Assembly: GCF_020858115.1 (NCBI RefSeq)
Contig: NZ_JACYMM010000006.1
Location: 372,001 to 436,000, forward strand
DNA from: Janthinobacterium sp. FW305-129
GTDB taxonomy: Bacteria; Pseudomonadota; Gammaproteobacteria; Burkholderiales; Burkholderiaceae_D
Direction: 5' to 3'
DNA length: 64,000 nucleotides
Made by a program: the position numbers and the translations under genes. Positions 26,389 to 35,525 of this stretch are shown one piece after another. The notes beneath the pieces were generated by a model. That model worked only from the letters and a program-made list of their open reading frames with translations. It had not been told where the DNA came from and did not search any database. Numbering within the stretch: the stretch's first letter is position 1; the number at the start of each line of letters is the position of its first letter.

Positions 26389-27894
26389 ATGGCAAATCGC
26401 GAAACATTAGGATTGATCAAGGGCGCACGTGCTGGCGATGTCGCTTGCCAGCTGGCATTGGGACGCGTGTACCTGTTTGGACAGGGTGTGCCGCAGAGCC
26501 TGCCGACCGCCTTGCACTGGCTGGCGCGGGCGGCCCAGGAGGATAGCGAGGAAGCATGCTTGCTGATCGGCACGCATGTGCCGTTCGAAGTGGCGCAACC
26601 GGCAGCCAAGGCGCTGATTCCCTATTACGCCCAGGCGTTCGATGCGGGCCTGGTGCAGGCGGGCCTGGTGCTGGCGCAATTGGTGCTGGGCAATGCGGCC
26701 AGCACCAGTTGCGAGACCGTGCGGGCCAAGGCGCGCGTGGCGCTGGACGCCGCCGTGCGCGCCGGCTTGCCCGATGCGCAATGGTTGCTATCCATGCAAG
26801 AAGGGTGGCCCGCCGCCTCGCGGCCGGACGCCACCCCTGCTGGCGAGCCCCCCCTCGATGGCGACGCGCCGCTGCATGCCTGGCTGGAGCAGGCCTGGAG
26901 CCAGGGCAACCATGCGGGCTTCCTGTCGCAAGGCTTGCCGCTGGCGCGCGAACTGCTGCAGCGCCAGGCGGCGGCCGGTGCGCGCACGATCGCCCTCGAC
27001 GCGCAGCAGGTGCGCTTGCTGTCGCGTTGCGCCCAGGCATTGGCGCCTGGCGGCGATGCCGAAGGCTGGCAATGCTGCGAGCTGGCCGCGCATGGCGGCG
27101 ACCGCGCGGCGCAGCTGGAGCTGGGACTTGGCTATGCGCGCATGGATGCGCATGGCCAGCGCCTGGCCACGCGCAATGGCGCGGCCAATTTCAAGCGGGC
27201 CGTGCGCTGGCTGACGCAGGCCGGCGAGCAGGGCCTGGCCGAAGCCTGGTTCGTGCTCTCGCGCATCTACACGAAACCGGAATTTTCCCAGCGTAATGTG
27301 GTCGAAGCCCATTCCTGCCTGGAGCGTGCCGCCGACCTGGGGCATGGCCCGGCCCAGCTCGAGTGCGGCATGCATGCCTGGCGTAATCGCCGCGACGGCG
27401 TCAACAACGATGTGCGCGCCGCGTACTGGCTGCTGCAGGCGCAGGCGCAGGGCAGCCGTGAAGCGGAGGCGGCGCTGGCGCGCATTGCGCCGCGCGGTGA
27501 AGCGGGCGACTGGGGCCAGTGCGCCGCCGTGCAGGCCGATGGGCACTTGCGGCAATGGAGCCAGAGCCACCCCCTGCTGGCGGCGCGGCTGGCGCTGGCG
27601 CGCTGCTTTCACCTGTCGCGTGCCGAGGCGCTGCTGCTCGATCTCCATGCGGCCGACCAGGGGCATTGTCTGTTGATCGATATCAGCGCCACGCATGGGC
27701 GCGGCAAGCGGCGCCTGGTGTTGATCCGCACGGCGCAGGAGCGCCAGCTGCTCGATCAGGTGGTGCGCCTGTTCGAGCGCGTCGATTGCGGCGTGACGGG
27801 GCCGGAAGGCAATTACCGGCAGCGTTTGTACCGCCTGAAGTGCTACCTGGCGGAAATTGATGTCGCGCAGGAACAGCAGTTCCTGGCCGCCTGA
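26389..27894 (+). CDS. Sel1-like repeat (SLR/TPR-like) protein
   Basis: The 501-residue protein is made mostly of Sel1-type helical repeats, for example ACQLALGRVYLFGQGVPQS (about 18-36), GDRAAQLELGLGYARMDAHG and GLAEAWFVLSRIYTKPEF, each with the LG.xY...G pattern. Such repeats form protein-interaction scaffolds. No signal peptide is visible, so it may be cytoplasmic. A short C-terminal region after about residue 440 (LLIDISATHGRGKRRLVLIRT) is not repeat-like and I do not recognise it. A start at 26329 with AAGGGA upstream would add 20 residues; I prefer 26389 for its position after the likely promoter. Confidence 0.8.
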   Translation: MANRETLGLIKGARAGDVACQLALGRVYLFGQGVPQSLPTALHWLARAAQEDSEEACLLIGTHVPFEVAQPAAKALIPYYAQAFDAGLVQAGLVLAQLVLGNAASTSCETVRAKARVALDAAVRAGLPDAQWLLSMQEGWPAASRPDATPAGEPPLDGDAPLHAWLEQAWSQGNHAGFLSQGLPLARELLQRQAAAGARTIALDAQQVRLLSRCAQALAPGGDAEGWQCCELAAHGGDRAAQLELGLGYARMDAHGQRLATRNGAANFKRAVRWLTQAGEQGLAEAWFVLSRIYTKPEFSQRNVVEAHSCLERAADLGHGPAQLECGMHAWRNRRDGVNNDVRAAYWLLQAQAQGSREAEAALARIAPRGEAGDWGQCAAVQADGHLRQWSQSHPLLAARLALARCFHLSRAEALLLDLHAADQGHCLLIDISATHGRGKRRLVLIRTAQERQLLDQVVRLFERVDCGVTGPEGNYRQRLYRLKCYLAEIDVAQEQQFLAA

Positions 27895-27902
27895 CTCATT
27901 CC

Positions 27903-28766
27903 TTACAGCTCGATCGTGCCTTCGAACACGGTCACTGCCGGGCCCGTCATCAGGACGGGATGGCCGGGGCCTTGCCAGGCGATCGACAGTTCACCGCCGC
28001 GCGCGCTGATGCGCACGGGGGAATCGAGCACGCCGCGCAGGATGCCGGCCACGGCGGCGGCGCAGGCGCCCGTGCCGCAAGCGAGCGTTTCGCCCGCGCC
28101 CCGTTCAAACACGCGCAGTTTCACGTGCTGGCGGTTGACGACCTGCATGTAGCCGGCGTTGACGCGGCGGGGAAAGCGCGGGTGGTGCTCGATGCGCGGG
28201 CCCGTCACTTCCAGGTCTTGCGCATCGACATCGTCGACCACTTGCACGGCATGCGGGTTGCCCATCGAAACGACGGACACCAGCACGGGGGCGTTGTCGC
28301 CCGGCAACGCCAGATCCAGCGGCCACAGGGTGTCAGTTCCCTGTGCCACGCCAGCCAAGCCGCTGGCGTCGAACGGCACCAGCGCAGGTTCGAGCACGGG
28401 CGCGCCCATGTCGACGGTGATGCTGCCATCGAGCTCCAGGCGCGGAGAAATGACACCGGCCATGGTTTCCACGCGGATGCTGGCCTTGCTTGACAAGCCT
28501 TTTTCGCTGACGAACTTGACGAAGGCGCGCGCGCCGTTGCCGCACTGTTCCACTTCGCCGCCGTCATTGTTATAGATGCGGTAGCGGAAGTCGCAGCCGG
28601 GCAGGCGCGGTTTTTCCACCACGAGGATCTGGTCGGCGCCGATGCCGAAACGGCGGTCGGCCAGGCGCTGCCACTGGGCCGGCGTGAAGTCGACATCCTG
28701 ATTGATGGCGTCGATGACGATGAAATCGTTGCCCGCGCCATGCATTTTGGTAAATTGAAGTTTCAT
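27903..28766 (-). CDS. dapF: Diaminopimelate epimerase
   Basis: DapF converts LL- to meso-diaminopimelate for lysine and peptidoglycan synthesis. At 287 residues it is slightly longer than E. coli (274). Both catalytic cysteines are present: CGNGARAF (about 76-83) and ACGTGACAA (about 222-230). The start [15 protein letters not shown] is typical. It is convergent with the Sel1-repeat gene with only 8 bp between stops. Upstream are the two lipid A acyltransferase genes; the 3' end of the first stands 11 bp before dapF. Confidence 0.97.
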   Translation of the reverse strand: MKLQFTKMHGAGNDFIVIDAINQDVDFTPAQWQRLADRRFGIGADQILVVEKPRLPGCDFRYRIYNNDGGEVEQCGNGARAFVKFVSEKGLSSKASIRVETMAGVISPRLELDGSITVDMGAPVLEPALVPFDASGLAGVAQGTDTLWPLDLALPGDNAPVLVSVVSMGNPHAVQVVDDVDAQDLEVTGPRIEHHPRFPRRVNAGYMQVVNRQHVKLRVFERGAGETLACGTGACAAAVAGILRGVLDSPVRISARGGELSIAWQGPGHPVLMTGPAVTVFEGTIEL

Positions 28767-28777
28767 GGTCTGCCGTA

Positions 28778-29653
28778 TCACTTGTGCTGGTTGTAGAACG
28801 ATGCTTCGCCTTCCGGACGCGTCTTGAAGCGTTTATGCGTCCAGAAATACTCGGCTGGCGCTTCGCGCACGCGCTCTTCGATGAATTCGTTCATGCGGCG
28901 CGTTGCGGCCGTGATGTCGTCGCCCGGATAATCGTCCCACGCCGGGTAATAGGTCACCTTCCAGCCCTGGTAATTGGGCAAAAAGGTGGCGATGACGGGA
29001 ATCACCTGCGCCTTGGCGGCCAGCGCCAGGCGCGCCGTGGCCGTCAGGGTGGCGGCGGGCACGCCGAAGAAGGGCACGAATTCCGCATCCTTCTCGCCGA
29101 AATCCATGTCCGGCAGCATAAAGTAGGGCAAGCCGTCGCGCAGGGCGCGCAGAATCGTCTTGATGCCGTCCTGGCGCGTAAACAGCTTGGGCGGCTTGAA
29201 GCGCGAGCGGCCGTTGCGCAGGGCCTGGTCGAAGGCGGCGTTCTTTTGCTGCACGTACATTGACGAGGCGGAAATTTCCATGGCCGTGGCGGCGCCGGCC
29301 ACGTCGAGGCAGACGAAGTGCGGGCACAGCAAAATGGTCGGCTTGGCGGCGATCTGCTGGCCCGGGAAGGCGGGCACCTTTTTGATCAGGCGGTTCAGGC
29401 GCGCTTCCGGTGCCCACCACAGGATGCTGCGTTCCCACACGCTGCGCGAATACGCCTGGAAATGCTGGCGCGCCAGCGCCACGCGTTGTTTTTCCGTCAG
29501 TTCCGGCATGCACAGGCGCAGATTCGTCAGGGCGATCTTGCGCCGCGTGGGCATGGCGATGAACAGTACGCTGCCGACGGCCACGCCGAAGCGGCCGAGG
29601 ATGGGCAGGGGCAGCCAGTGCAGCAGCCACATGAAGGCGATCAGCAGTCTCAT
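28778..29653 (-). CDS. Lipid A biosynthesis acyltransferase (LpxL/HtrB family), copy 1
   Basis: The 291-residue inner-membrane enzyme adds a secondary acyl chain to Kdo2-lipid A. The N-terminal membrane segment is [20 protein letters not shown]. The acyltransferase H-x4-D motif is HFVCLD (about residues 110-115). Its start overlaps the end of copy 2 by 4 bp (ATGA), so the pair is translationally coupled. Which copy acts first or with which acyl donor cannot be told here. Confidence 0.93.
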   Translation of the reverse strand: MRLLIAFMWLLHWLPLPILGRFGVAVGSVLFIAMPTRRKIALTNLRLCMPELTEKQRVALARQHFQAYSRSVWERSILWWAPEARLNRLIKKVPAFPGQQIAAKPTILLCPHFVCLDVAGAATAMEISASSMYVQQKNAAFDQALRNGRSRFKPPKLFTRQDGIKTILRALRDGLPYFMLPDMDFGEKDAEFVPFFGVPAATLTATARLALAAKAQVIPVIATFLPNYQGWKVTYYPAWDDYPGDDITAATRRMNEFIEERVREAPAEYFWTHKRFKTRPEGEASFYNQHK

Positions 29654-30519
29654 GCCTGCTCCTTGGCGGCTTCGGGTGTCGCTGGCGTGGGCGGCGGCGC
29701 ACCGCGCGGCACCTTGTAGCGATTGTAGCTCCACAGGTATTGCGCGGGGCTGCGCGCGATCAATTGTTCCATGGCCGCATTGATGGTGCGCGCCTGCTCG
29801 GCCGAGGTGCTGTCGAGCGACTCCGTGAACGGCACGAAATGCACGACGTAGCCGCGTCCGCCCGGCAGGCGTTCCGCGTAGGTGATGATGACTTCGGCGC
29901 CGCCCATCTGCGCCAGTTTGGCGGGCAGGGTCATGGTGTAGGCGGGGCGGCCGAAGAAATCGGCCCACACGCCTTCGCCCTCCTGCGGCACCTGGTCGGG
30001 CAGCAGGCCGATCGGTTGTCCCTTTTTCAGGCATTTGGCAAAGATGCGCACGCCCGACATATTGGCCGGCGCCAGCATCAGGTTTTCGCGCGCGCGCGCG
30101 CCTTCGATCAGCGGTTTTAATGCGGCGCGCTTGGGCGGGCGGTACATCACGGTAAGCGGCGTGCGCAGGGCGATTTGCTGGGCGACGATTTCAAAGCAGC
30201 CCAGGTGCGGTGTGAGGAAGACAATGCCGCGGCCGTGCTGCAGCGCTTTTTCCACCAGTTCCCAGTTTTCTACCGTGGCATGGCGCGCCACGCGCTCGGC
30301 CGGCGCGCACCAGATGAAGGGCAGTTCCAGCACGCTCTTGCCCGCTTCGGCCACGGCCGTGTGCAAGTGTTGCGAAAACCCCGCACCTTGCATGTTCTCG
30401 CGCATGCGGCGGCGATAGGACGGGGAAATGGCGTAAATCACCCAGCCGAGCGCAGCGCCAAGGCCATGTAGAACGGGCAGGGGAAAAATGGACAAGAAGC
30501 GGAAAATTGGGACTAACAT
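29650..30519 (-). CDS. Lipid A biosynthesis acyltransferase (LpxL/HtrB family), copy 2
   Basis: This 289-residue paralogue lies directly upstream of copy 1. It has an N-terminal membrane segment (LVPIFRFLSIFPLPVLHGLG) and an H-x4-E motif, HLGCFE (about 115-120), the form found in E. coli LpxL. The start at 30519 is chosen because it gives the hydrophobic N-terminus; an ATG at 30558 would add 13 residues. The C-terminus is Pro/Ala/Glu-rich. Two tandem acyltransferases suggest a lipid A with at least two secondary acyl chains. Confidence 0.93.
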   Translation of the reverse strand: MLVPIFRFLSIFPLPVLHGLGAALGWVIYAISPSYRRRMRENMQGAGFSQHLHTAVAEAGKSVLELPFIWCAPAERVARHATVENWELVEKALQHGRGIVFLTPHLGCFEIVAQQIALRTPLTVMYRPPKRAALKPLIEGARARENLMLAPANMSGVRIFAKCLKKGQPIGLLPDQVPQEGEGVWADFFGRPAYTMTLPAKLAQMGGAEVIITYAERLPGGRGYVVHFVPFTESLDSTSAEQARTINAAMEQLIARSPAQYLWSYNRYKVPRGAPPPTPATPEAAKEQA

Positions 30520-30608
30520 GTGTAAGCTGTTTCCAGGAATGGCGTGTTGCCGTGCCAAAATTTTTTAAGAAGCGTAAAATACCACGTATGCAGTAACCGC
30601 TGAGTTAA

Positions 30609-30637
30609 TAGACAACTTGCGATGCGGAATATAAATA
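30609..30637 (+). promoter_or_regulatory. Candidate sigma70 promoter of metK
   Basis: A TAGACA at 30609-30614 (one mismatch to TTGACA) is 17 bp from TAAATA at 30632-30637. A second possible -10, TATAAA, overlaps it. The predicted start is about 65 bp before the metK ATG. The AT-rich character stands out in this divergent region between lpxL copy 2 and metK. Confidence 0.45.
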
Positions 30638-30707
30638 TCGCTAAAGCGTCGCAGGCAAAATCCTCTTTACTGCGACAGAACATTCACATAGTAAACAGGA
30701 GCTTGCA

Positions 30708-31874
30708 ATGTCAAACGACTATCTCTTCACTTCCGAATCCGTCTCGGAAGGCCATCCCGACAAGGTTGCCGATCAAATTTCAGACGCCATCCTTGACGCC
30801 ATCCTGGCCCAGGATCCAGCCGCCCGCGTGGCTGCCGAAACCCTGTGCAACACGGGTCTGGTCGTGCTGGCGGGCGAGATTACCACTCACGCCAATGTGG
30901 ATTATATTCAAGTTGCGCGCGAAACCATCAAACGCATCGGCTACGACAACACGGAATACGGCATCGACTACAAGGGTTGCGCCGTGCTGGTGGCCTACGA
31001 CAAGCAGTCGCCGGACATCGCGCAAGGCGTCGATGAAGGTGCGGGGATTGACCTGGATCAAGGCGCTGGCGATCAGGGCCTGATGTTCGGCTACGCCTGC
31101 GATGAAACGGCCGAGCTGATGCCTGCCGCCATCCACTACGCGCACCGCCTGGTCGAGCGCCAGTCGCAACTGCGCAAGGATGGCCGTTTGCCATGGCTGC
31201 GTCCGGATGCGAAATCGCAAGTGACGCTGCGCTACGTCGATGGCCGTCCCGTCGGCGTGCACACGGTCGTGCTGTCGACCCAGCATGCGCCGGAAATCTC
31301 GCACAAGCAGATCGAAGAAGCCGTTATCGAGGAAATCATCAAGCCGATTCTGCCGCGCGAATGGCTGACGGAGACCAAGTTCCTTGTCAACCCGACGGGC
31401 CGCTTCGTCATCGGCGGTCCGCAAGGCGATTGCGGCTTGACCGGGCGCAAGATCATTGTCGACACCTACGGTGGCGCAGCGCCGCACGGCGGCGGCGCGT
31501 TCTCGGGCAAGGACCCGTCGAAAGTCGACCGTTCGGCAGCCTACGCGGCCCGCTACGTGGCGAAAAACATCGTCGCCGCCGGCCTGGCGCGCCAATGCCA
31601 GGTGCAGGTCAGCTACGCCATCGGCGTGGCCAAGCCGATCAACATCACCGTCTACACGGAAGGCACGGGCGTGATTCCCGATGCGGAAATCGCCAAGCTG
31701 GTGCTGGCGCACTTTGATTTGCGTCCAAAAGGCATCGTGCAAATGCTCGACCTGCTGCGCCCGATCTACCAGAAGAGCGCCGCCTACGGCCATTTCGGCC
31801 GCGAAGAGCCGGAATTCACGTGGGAACGCACGGACAAGGTCGCCCTGCTGCGCGACGCCGCCGGCCTGAAATAA
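30708..31874 (+). CDS. metK: S-adenosylmethionine synthase
   Basis: MetK (388 residues) makes S-adenosylmethionine from methionine and ATP. All three signature regions are visible: [14 protein letters not shown] (about 12-25), the active-site loop [12 protein letters not shown] (about 118-129) and [19 protein letters not shown] (about 262-280). A Shine-Dalgarno CAGGAG lies 6 bp before the ATG. A terminator follows and then the SAH riboswitch and ahcY, completing two steps of the methyl cycle side by side. Confidence 0.98.
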   Translation: MSNDYLFTSESVSEGHPDKVADQISDAILDAILAQDPAARVAAETLCNTGLVVLAGEITTHANVDYIQVARETIKRIGYDNTEYGIDYKGCAVLVAYDKQSPDIAQGVDEGAGIDLDQGAGDQGLMFGYACDETAELMPAAIHYAHRLVERQSQLRKDGRLPWLRPDAKSQVTLRYVDGRPVGVHTVVLSTQHAPEISHKQIEEAVIEEIIKPILPREWLTETKFLVNPTGRFVIGGPQGDCGLTGRKIIVDTYGGAAPHGGGAFSGKDPSKVDRSAAYAARYVAKNIVAAGLARQCQVQVSYAIGVAKPINITVYTEGTGVIPDAEIAKLVLAHFDLRPKGIVQMLDLLRPIYQKSAAYGHFGREEPEFTWERTDKVALLRDAAGLK

Positions 31875-31894
31875 TCGAGCCCGCTTGCTGAATG

Positions 31895-31929
31895 AGCGCC
31901 CCGGCCGCCAGGTTGCGGGCGCTTTTTTT
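31895..31929 (+). terminator. Rho-independent terminator of metK
   Basis: AGCGCCC (31895-31901) pairs with GGGCGCT (31917-31923), followed by seven T (31923-31929). It lies 20 bp after the metK stop and separates metK from ahcY. Confidence 0.85.
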
Positions 31930-31984
31930 ATATGTTGTTAGTTGGCAATGCATGCCGAACAGGCTGGCGCGGCGGCCTTGACAA

Positions 31985-31993
31985 TGATAAAAT
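31985..31993 (+). promoter_or_regulatory. Extended -10 promoter of ahcY
   Basis: TGATAAAAT (TG-n-TAAAAT) would start transcription near 31999-32001, exactly at the 5' end of the riboswitch. A nearby TTGACA at 31978 is too close to serve as its -35. Confidence 0.55.
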
Positions 31994-32000
31994 CCCGTGT

Positions 32001-32065
32001 CCGAGGAGCGTTGCGACGAAGAAATTCGCCAGGCTCGGAATATCCTGCAACCGCGCTCACGTACC
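32001..32065 (+). ncRNA. SAH riboswitch upstream of ahcY
   Basis: The leader contains the S-adenosylhomocysteine riboswitch signature. CCGAG (32001-32005) pairs with CTCGG (32034-32038) as P1. GCGA (32013-32016) pairs with TCGC (32026-32029) within an inner hairpin. GAGCG (32006-32010) pairs with CGCTC (32054-32058) as the pseudoknot, extended by TTGC with GCAA (32047-32050). The family occurs mainly in betaproteobacteria and Pseudomonas, nearly always before ahcY. It turns expression on when SAH is high, probably by exposing the ribosome-binding site that follows. Confidence 0.92.
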
Positions 32066-32089
32066 TTTTTCAACTGAAAGGAGGGCGTG

Positions 32090-33514
32090 ATGAACGCCGT
32101 ACTCAAATCGCAACACGACTACACCATCGCCGATATCACTCTGGCCGCATGGGGCGACAAAGAAATCAAGATTGCTGAAACGGAAATGCCTGGCCTGATG
32201 GCCATCCGCGAAGAATTCGCGGCAGCGCAGCCTTTGAAGGGCGCGCGCATCACCGGTTCCATCCACATGACCATCCAGACCGCCGTGCTGATCCAGACCC
32301 TGGAAGCACTGGGCGCGCAAGTGCGTTGGGCATCGTGCAACATTTACTCCACGCAAGATCACGCCGCCGCCGCCATCGCTGCCGCCGGCACGCCCGTGTT
32401 CGCCGTCAAGGGCGAGTCGCTGGACGACTACTGGGAATACACGCACCGCATCTTCGAATGGCCGAACGTGGACGGCAAGGCTGTCTACTCGAACATGATC
32501 CTCGACGATGGCGGCGATGCTACCCTGCTGCTGCACCTGGGCGTGCGCGCGGAAACCGACCTGTCGGTGCTGGCGAACCCCGGTTCGGAAGAAGAAATCT
32601 GCCTGTTCAACTCGATCAAGAAGCACTTGCTGGCCGACCCGACCTGGTACTCGAAGCGTTTGCCGGAAATCCTGGGCGTCACGGAAGAAACGACGACCGG
32701 CGTGCACCGCCTGTATCAGATGCACAAGGAAGGCAAGCTGGCTTTCCCTGCGATCAACGTCAACGATTCCGTCACGAAATCGAAATTCGACAACCTGTAC
32801 GGCTGCCGCGAATCCCTGGTCGATGGCATCAAGCGCGCCACCGACGTGATGATCGCCGGTAAAGTAGCCGTCATCGCCGGTTACGGTGACGTGGGCAAGG
32901 GTTCTGCCCAAGCCATGCGCGCCCTGTCGGCGCAAGTGTGGGTGACGGAAGTCGACCCGATCTGCGCACTGCAGGCGGCGATGGAGGGCTACCGTGTCGT
33001 GACCATGGATTACGCCTGCGAACACGGCGACATCTTTGTTACCTGCACCGGCAACTACCATATCCTCACGCACGACCACCTGACGCGCATGAAAGACCAG
33101 GCCATCGTCTGCAACATTGGTCACTTTGACAATGAAATCGACGTTGCTTCGTTGAAACAATACGAGTGGGAAAACATCAAGCCGCAAGTCGACCACATCA
33201 TCTTCCCGTCGGGCCGCCGCATCATCCTGCTGGCCGAAGGCCGTCTGGTCAACCTCGGTTGCGGCACGGGCCACCCGTCGTACGTGATGAGCTCGTCGTT
33301 TGCCAACCAGACGATCGCCCAGATCGAGCTGTACGCGAACACGGCCAACTACCCGGTCGGCGTGTACACCCTGCCAAAACACCTGGATGAAAAAGTCGCT
33401 CGCCTGCAACTCAAAAAGTTGAATGCGCAACTGACGGAACTGACGCAAGAGCAAGCCGACTACATCGGCGTGCGCACGGAAGGTCCATACAAGCCAGAGC
33501 ACTACCGCTATTAA
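32090..33514 (+). CDS. ahcY: Adenosylhomocysteinase (SAH hydrolase)
   Basis: AhcY (474 residues) splits SAH into homocysteine and adenosine, relieving inhibition of methyltransferases. Key segments are present: [14 protein letters not shown], the NAD-binding [11 protein letters not shown] (about 264-274) and the C-terminal KPEHYRY. The ATG at 32090 follows AAAGGAGGGCG; a GTG codon just before it (32087) would add one residue. The SAH riboswitch controls it. The 36-residue insertion typical of bacterial forms is present. A terminator follows at 33664. Confidence 0.98.
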   Translation: MNAVLKSQHDYTIADITLAAWGDKEIKIAETEMPGLMAIREEFAAAQPLKGARITGSIHMTIQTAVLIQTLEALGAQVRWASCNIYSTQDHAAAAIAAAGTPVFAVKGESLDDYWEYTHRIFEWPNVDGKAVYSNMILDDGGDATLLLHLGVRAETDLSVLANPGSEEEICLFNSIKKHLLADPTWYSKRLPEILGVTEETTTGVHRLYQMHKEGKLAFPAINVNDSVTKSKFDNLYGCRESLVDGIKRATDVMIAGKVAVIAGYGDVGKGSAQAMRALSAQVWVTEVDPICALQAAMEGYRVVTMDYACEHGDIFVTCTGNYHILTHDHLTRMKDQAIVCNIGHFDNEIDVASLKQYEWENIKPQVDHIIFPSGRRIILLAEGRLVNLGCGTGHPSYVMSSSFANQTIAQIELYANTANYPVGVYTLPKHLDEKVARLQLKKLNAQLTELTQEQADYIGVRTEGPYKPEHYRY

Positions 33515-33522
33515 TTTGGCTG

Positions 33523-33641
33523 GTTGCTCCGCGAGCCTACTGCGCGACGCGGGGCGCGGCCGGCGATGCTCGCTGTACATAAAGTACAGCTGCGCTTCTC
33601 GGCCACGCCGCACGTCTGCTCGCTACGGCTCCCGAAGCAAC
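33523..33641. repeat. 119-bp imperfect palindrome downstream of ahcY
   Basis: The two arms (about 57 bp each) pair along nearly their full length with mismatches and two small bulges. The outer ends are GTTGCT (33523-33528) and AGCAAC (33636-33641); the centre is CTGTAC-ATAAA-GTACAG (33573-33589). This is much larger than a terminator and lies between the ahcY stop and its terminator. It resembles a REP/BIME-type or MITE-like repetitive element. I find no second copy in this window. Confidence 0.75.
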
Positions 33642-33663
33642 GATACTTCGCGGACTACATTGA

Positions 33664-33696
33664 AAGCCGGCTGCGGCCGGCTTGCCCCTCTTTTTT
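33664..33696 (+). terminator. Rho-independent terminator after ahcY
   Basis: AAGCCGGC (33664-33671) and GCCGGCTT (33676-33683) pair perfectly around TGCG, with six T at 33691-33696. It lies downstream of the 119-bp palindrome and 14 bp before the next gene. Confidence 0.85.
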
Positions 33697-33710
33697 GACA
33701 GGCTAGAGAA

Positions 33711-34067
33711 ATGCGCTTGCTACTGATTTGGTTTATCAATGCGGCAGCCCTGTTTGCCGTCCCATACCTGATGCACTCGGTGACGATGAGCAGCGGCTGG
33801 ACCGCGCTGCTGGCCGCTGCCGTGCTGGGGCTGGTCAATGCGCTGATCCGTCCTTTGCTGATCCTCTTGACCCTGCCCGTGACGTTCCTGTCGCTGGGCC
33901 TGTTCATTTTGATCATCAACGGTTTCCTGTTCTGGCTGGTGGCGCAGGTGATCGATGGTTTCCATGTCGCCAGTTTCTGGTCTGCCGTGGGCGGTGCCAT
34001 TCTGTACAGCATCATTTCCTGGGCCCTGTCGACCTTACTTTTGAGTAACGACGATGGAAAAGCATAA
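33711..34067 (+). CDS. Phage holin family IV / YvlD-type small membrane protein
   Basis: The 118-residue protein has four hydrophobic segments (about 3-20, 30-45, 48-75 and 83-108) with NALIRPLLILLTLPVT and INGFLFWL, the signature of the YvlD/DUF360 group annotated as four-TM phage holin superfamily. These chromosomal members are not proven holins; functions in envelope stress are suggested for related proteins. Its 3' end overlaps metF by 14 bp, so the two are translationally coupled. Confidence 0.85.
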   Translation: MRLLLIWFINAAALFAVPYLMHSVTMSSGWTALLAAAVLGLVNALIRPLLILLTLPVTFLSLGLFILIINGFLFWLVAQVIDGFHVASFWSAVGGAILYSIISWALSTLLLSNDDGKA

Positions 34068-34884
34068 CTTCAGTATTGAGTTTTTCCCGCCGAAAACCCC
34101 GGAAGGGGCGGAAAAGCTGCGCGCCACGCGTGTCAAGTTGTCAGAATTGCATCCGAAGTATTTCTCGGTGACGTTTGGCGCGGGCGGCACGACGCAGCAG
34201 GGCACGCTGGACACCGTGCGCGAGATCCTGGCGGCCGGCGAACAAGCCGCGCCCCATTTATCTTGCGTGGGCGGCTCGCGCGAATCGATCCGCGCCGTGC
34301 TGGGTGAGTTCAAGGCGGCCGGCGTGAACCGCATCGTGGCCTTGCGCGGCGACTTGCCGAGCGGCTATGGCGCCTCGGGCGAGTTCCGCTACGCTAACGA
34401 GCTGGTGGAATTCATCCGCGCCGAGACGGGCGACCATTTTCATATCGAAGTGGCCGCCTATCCGGAAGTGCATCCGCAAGCCCGTTCGCCGCAGGATGAC
34501 TTGAACGCGTTCGCGCGCAAGGTGCAGGCCGGCGCCAATGCCGCCATCACCCAGTACTTCTACAATGCCGACGCGTATTTCCAGTTTGTCGAGCAGACGC
34601 AGAAGATGGGCATCGACGTGCCTATCGTGGCCGGTATCATGCCGATCACGAACTACACGCAGCTGATGCGCTTTTCGGACATGTGCGGCGCGGAAATTCC
34701 ACGCTGGGTGCGTCTGAAACTGGCCAGCTTCGGCGACGACAGCGCGTCCATCAAGGCGTTTGGCCTGGACGTGGTGACGGGCTTGTGCGAACGCCTGCTG
34801 GAAGGCGGCGCGCCAGGCTTGCATTTCTATAGCATGAACCAGGCGGCGCCCACGACGGCACTGTGGCAGCGCCTGGTGAAATAA
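34054..34884 (+). CDS. metF: 5,10-methylenetetrahydrofolate reductase
   Basis: MetF (276 residues) is the flavoprotein that makes 5-methyl-THF for methionine synthesis. N-terminal signature EFFPPKTPEGAEKL and the TIM-barrel motifs VTFGAGGTT, ALRGDLP and HPQARSPQDD are visible. It overlaps the upstream membrane protein gene by 14 bp. Position next to metK and ahcY puts three methyl-cycle enzymes in 4 kb. A 5-formyl-THF cyclo-ligase gene is convergent, with 14 bp between stops. Confidence 0.97.
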   Translation: MEKHNFSIEFFPPKTPEGAEKLRATRVKLSELHPKYFSVTFGAGGTTQQGTLDTVREILAAGEQAAPHLSCVGGSRESIRAVLGEFKAAGVNRIVALRGDLPSGYGASGEFRYANELVEFIRAETGDHFHIEVAAYPEVHPQARSPQDDLNAFARKVQAGANAAITQYFYNADAYFQFVEQTQKMGIDVPIVAGIMPITNYTQLMRFSDMCGAEIPRWVRLKLASFGDDSASIKAFGLDVVTGLCERLLEGGAPGLHFYSMNQAAPTTALWQRLVK

Positions 34885-34898
34885 ACCGTCCTGACTTG

Positions 34899-35498
34899 TC
34901 AGAACAGATCGCCCTCGGTCACGATGTGATCGAGGGCGATGTCGTATGTGCCACTGGCAAATGATGCCTTCAGGCAGCCGTATGCCACGCCCACGGTCAC
35001 TGGCCGCGGTGCGTGTTCCAGGGTGCGGTCGTAATAGCCGCCGCCATAGCCGAGGCGAAAGCGTTCCTGGTTAAAACCCAGGCAGGGCACGAGCAGGGCT
35101 GCCGGCGCCGGACGCAGGCGCAATTGCGCCGGCACGGCCACGCCCATGCCATCCTTGACCATGGGCTCGCCCGGCGTCCAGTCGGAAAATGCCAGCGGCG
35201 CATGTTTTTCCAGCACCACGGGCAAGCTCAATTGCACGCCGCGCGCGGCCAGCTGCGCATAGGCATCGTGCAAGTCCGGCTCGCCGTGCAGGGGCCAGTA
35301 CACGCCCAGTTCCTTGACATTTTCTTGCGCGCACCAGTCCAGCAGGCGCTGCGCGATGGCCGCATCCCACCCGGCGCGCGTGGCGTCGGGCAGGGCGCGC
35401 CGGGCCGCCAGCAAGGCTTTGCGCAAGCCGGCTTTCTCCTGTGGCGCAATGGGTGGCCGTGTAGCCGGATCGCATGTTATTCTAGGGTCGCTATTCAT
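34899..35498 (-). CDS. fau: 5-formyltetrahydrofolate cyclo-ligase
   Basis: This 199-residue enzyme returns 5-formyl-THF to 5,10-methenyl-THF using ATP. The signature RFRLGYGGGYYDRTL is at about residues 150-164. The N-terminal KAGLRKALLAARRAL segment is also typical. I start at the ATG at 35498; the frame stays open far upstream across the lytic transglycosylase gene but that part is spurious. It is convergent with metF, and divergent from the transglycosylase gene with 27 bp between starts. Confidence 0.93.
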   Translation of the reverse strand: MNSDPRITCDPATRPPIAPQEKAGLRKALLAARRALPDATRAGWDAAIAQRLLDWCAQENVKELGVYWPLHGEPDLHDAYAQLAARGVQLSLPVVLEKHAPLAFSDWTPGEPMVKDGMGVAVPAQLRLRPAPAALLVPCLGFNQERFRLGYGGGYYDRTLEHAPRPVTVGVAYGCLKASFASGTYDIALDHIVTEGDLF

Positions 35499-35525
35499 AT
35501 CACCATCAAGATTGAGAGTCGTACA

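Noticed and set aside
31978..31983. TTGACA considered as -35 for ahcY
   Set aside because: It is only 4 bp from the extended -10, and a -10 at the right distance would fall inside the riboswitch.
33711..34067. Considered as evidence of a prophage (holin annotation)
   Set aside because: No other phage genes nearby, and this family is common as a chromosomal membrane protein; the gene is coupled to metF.
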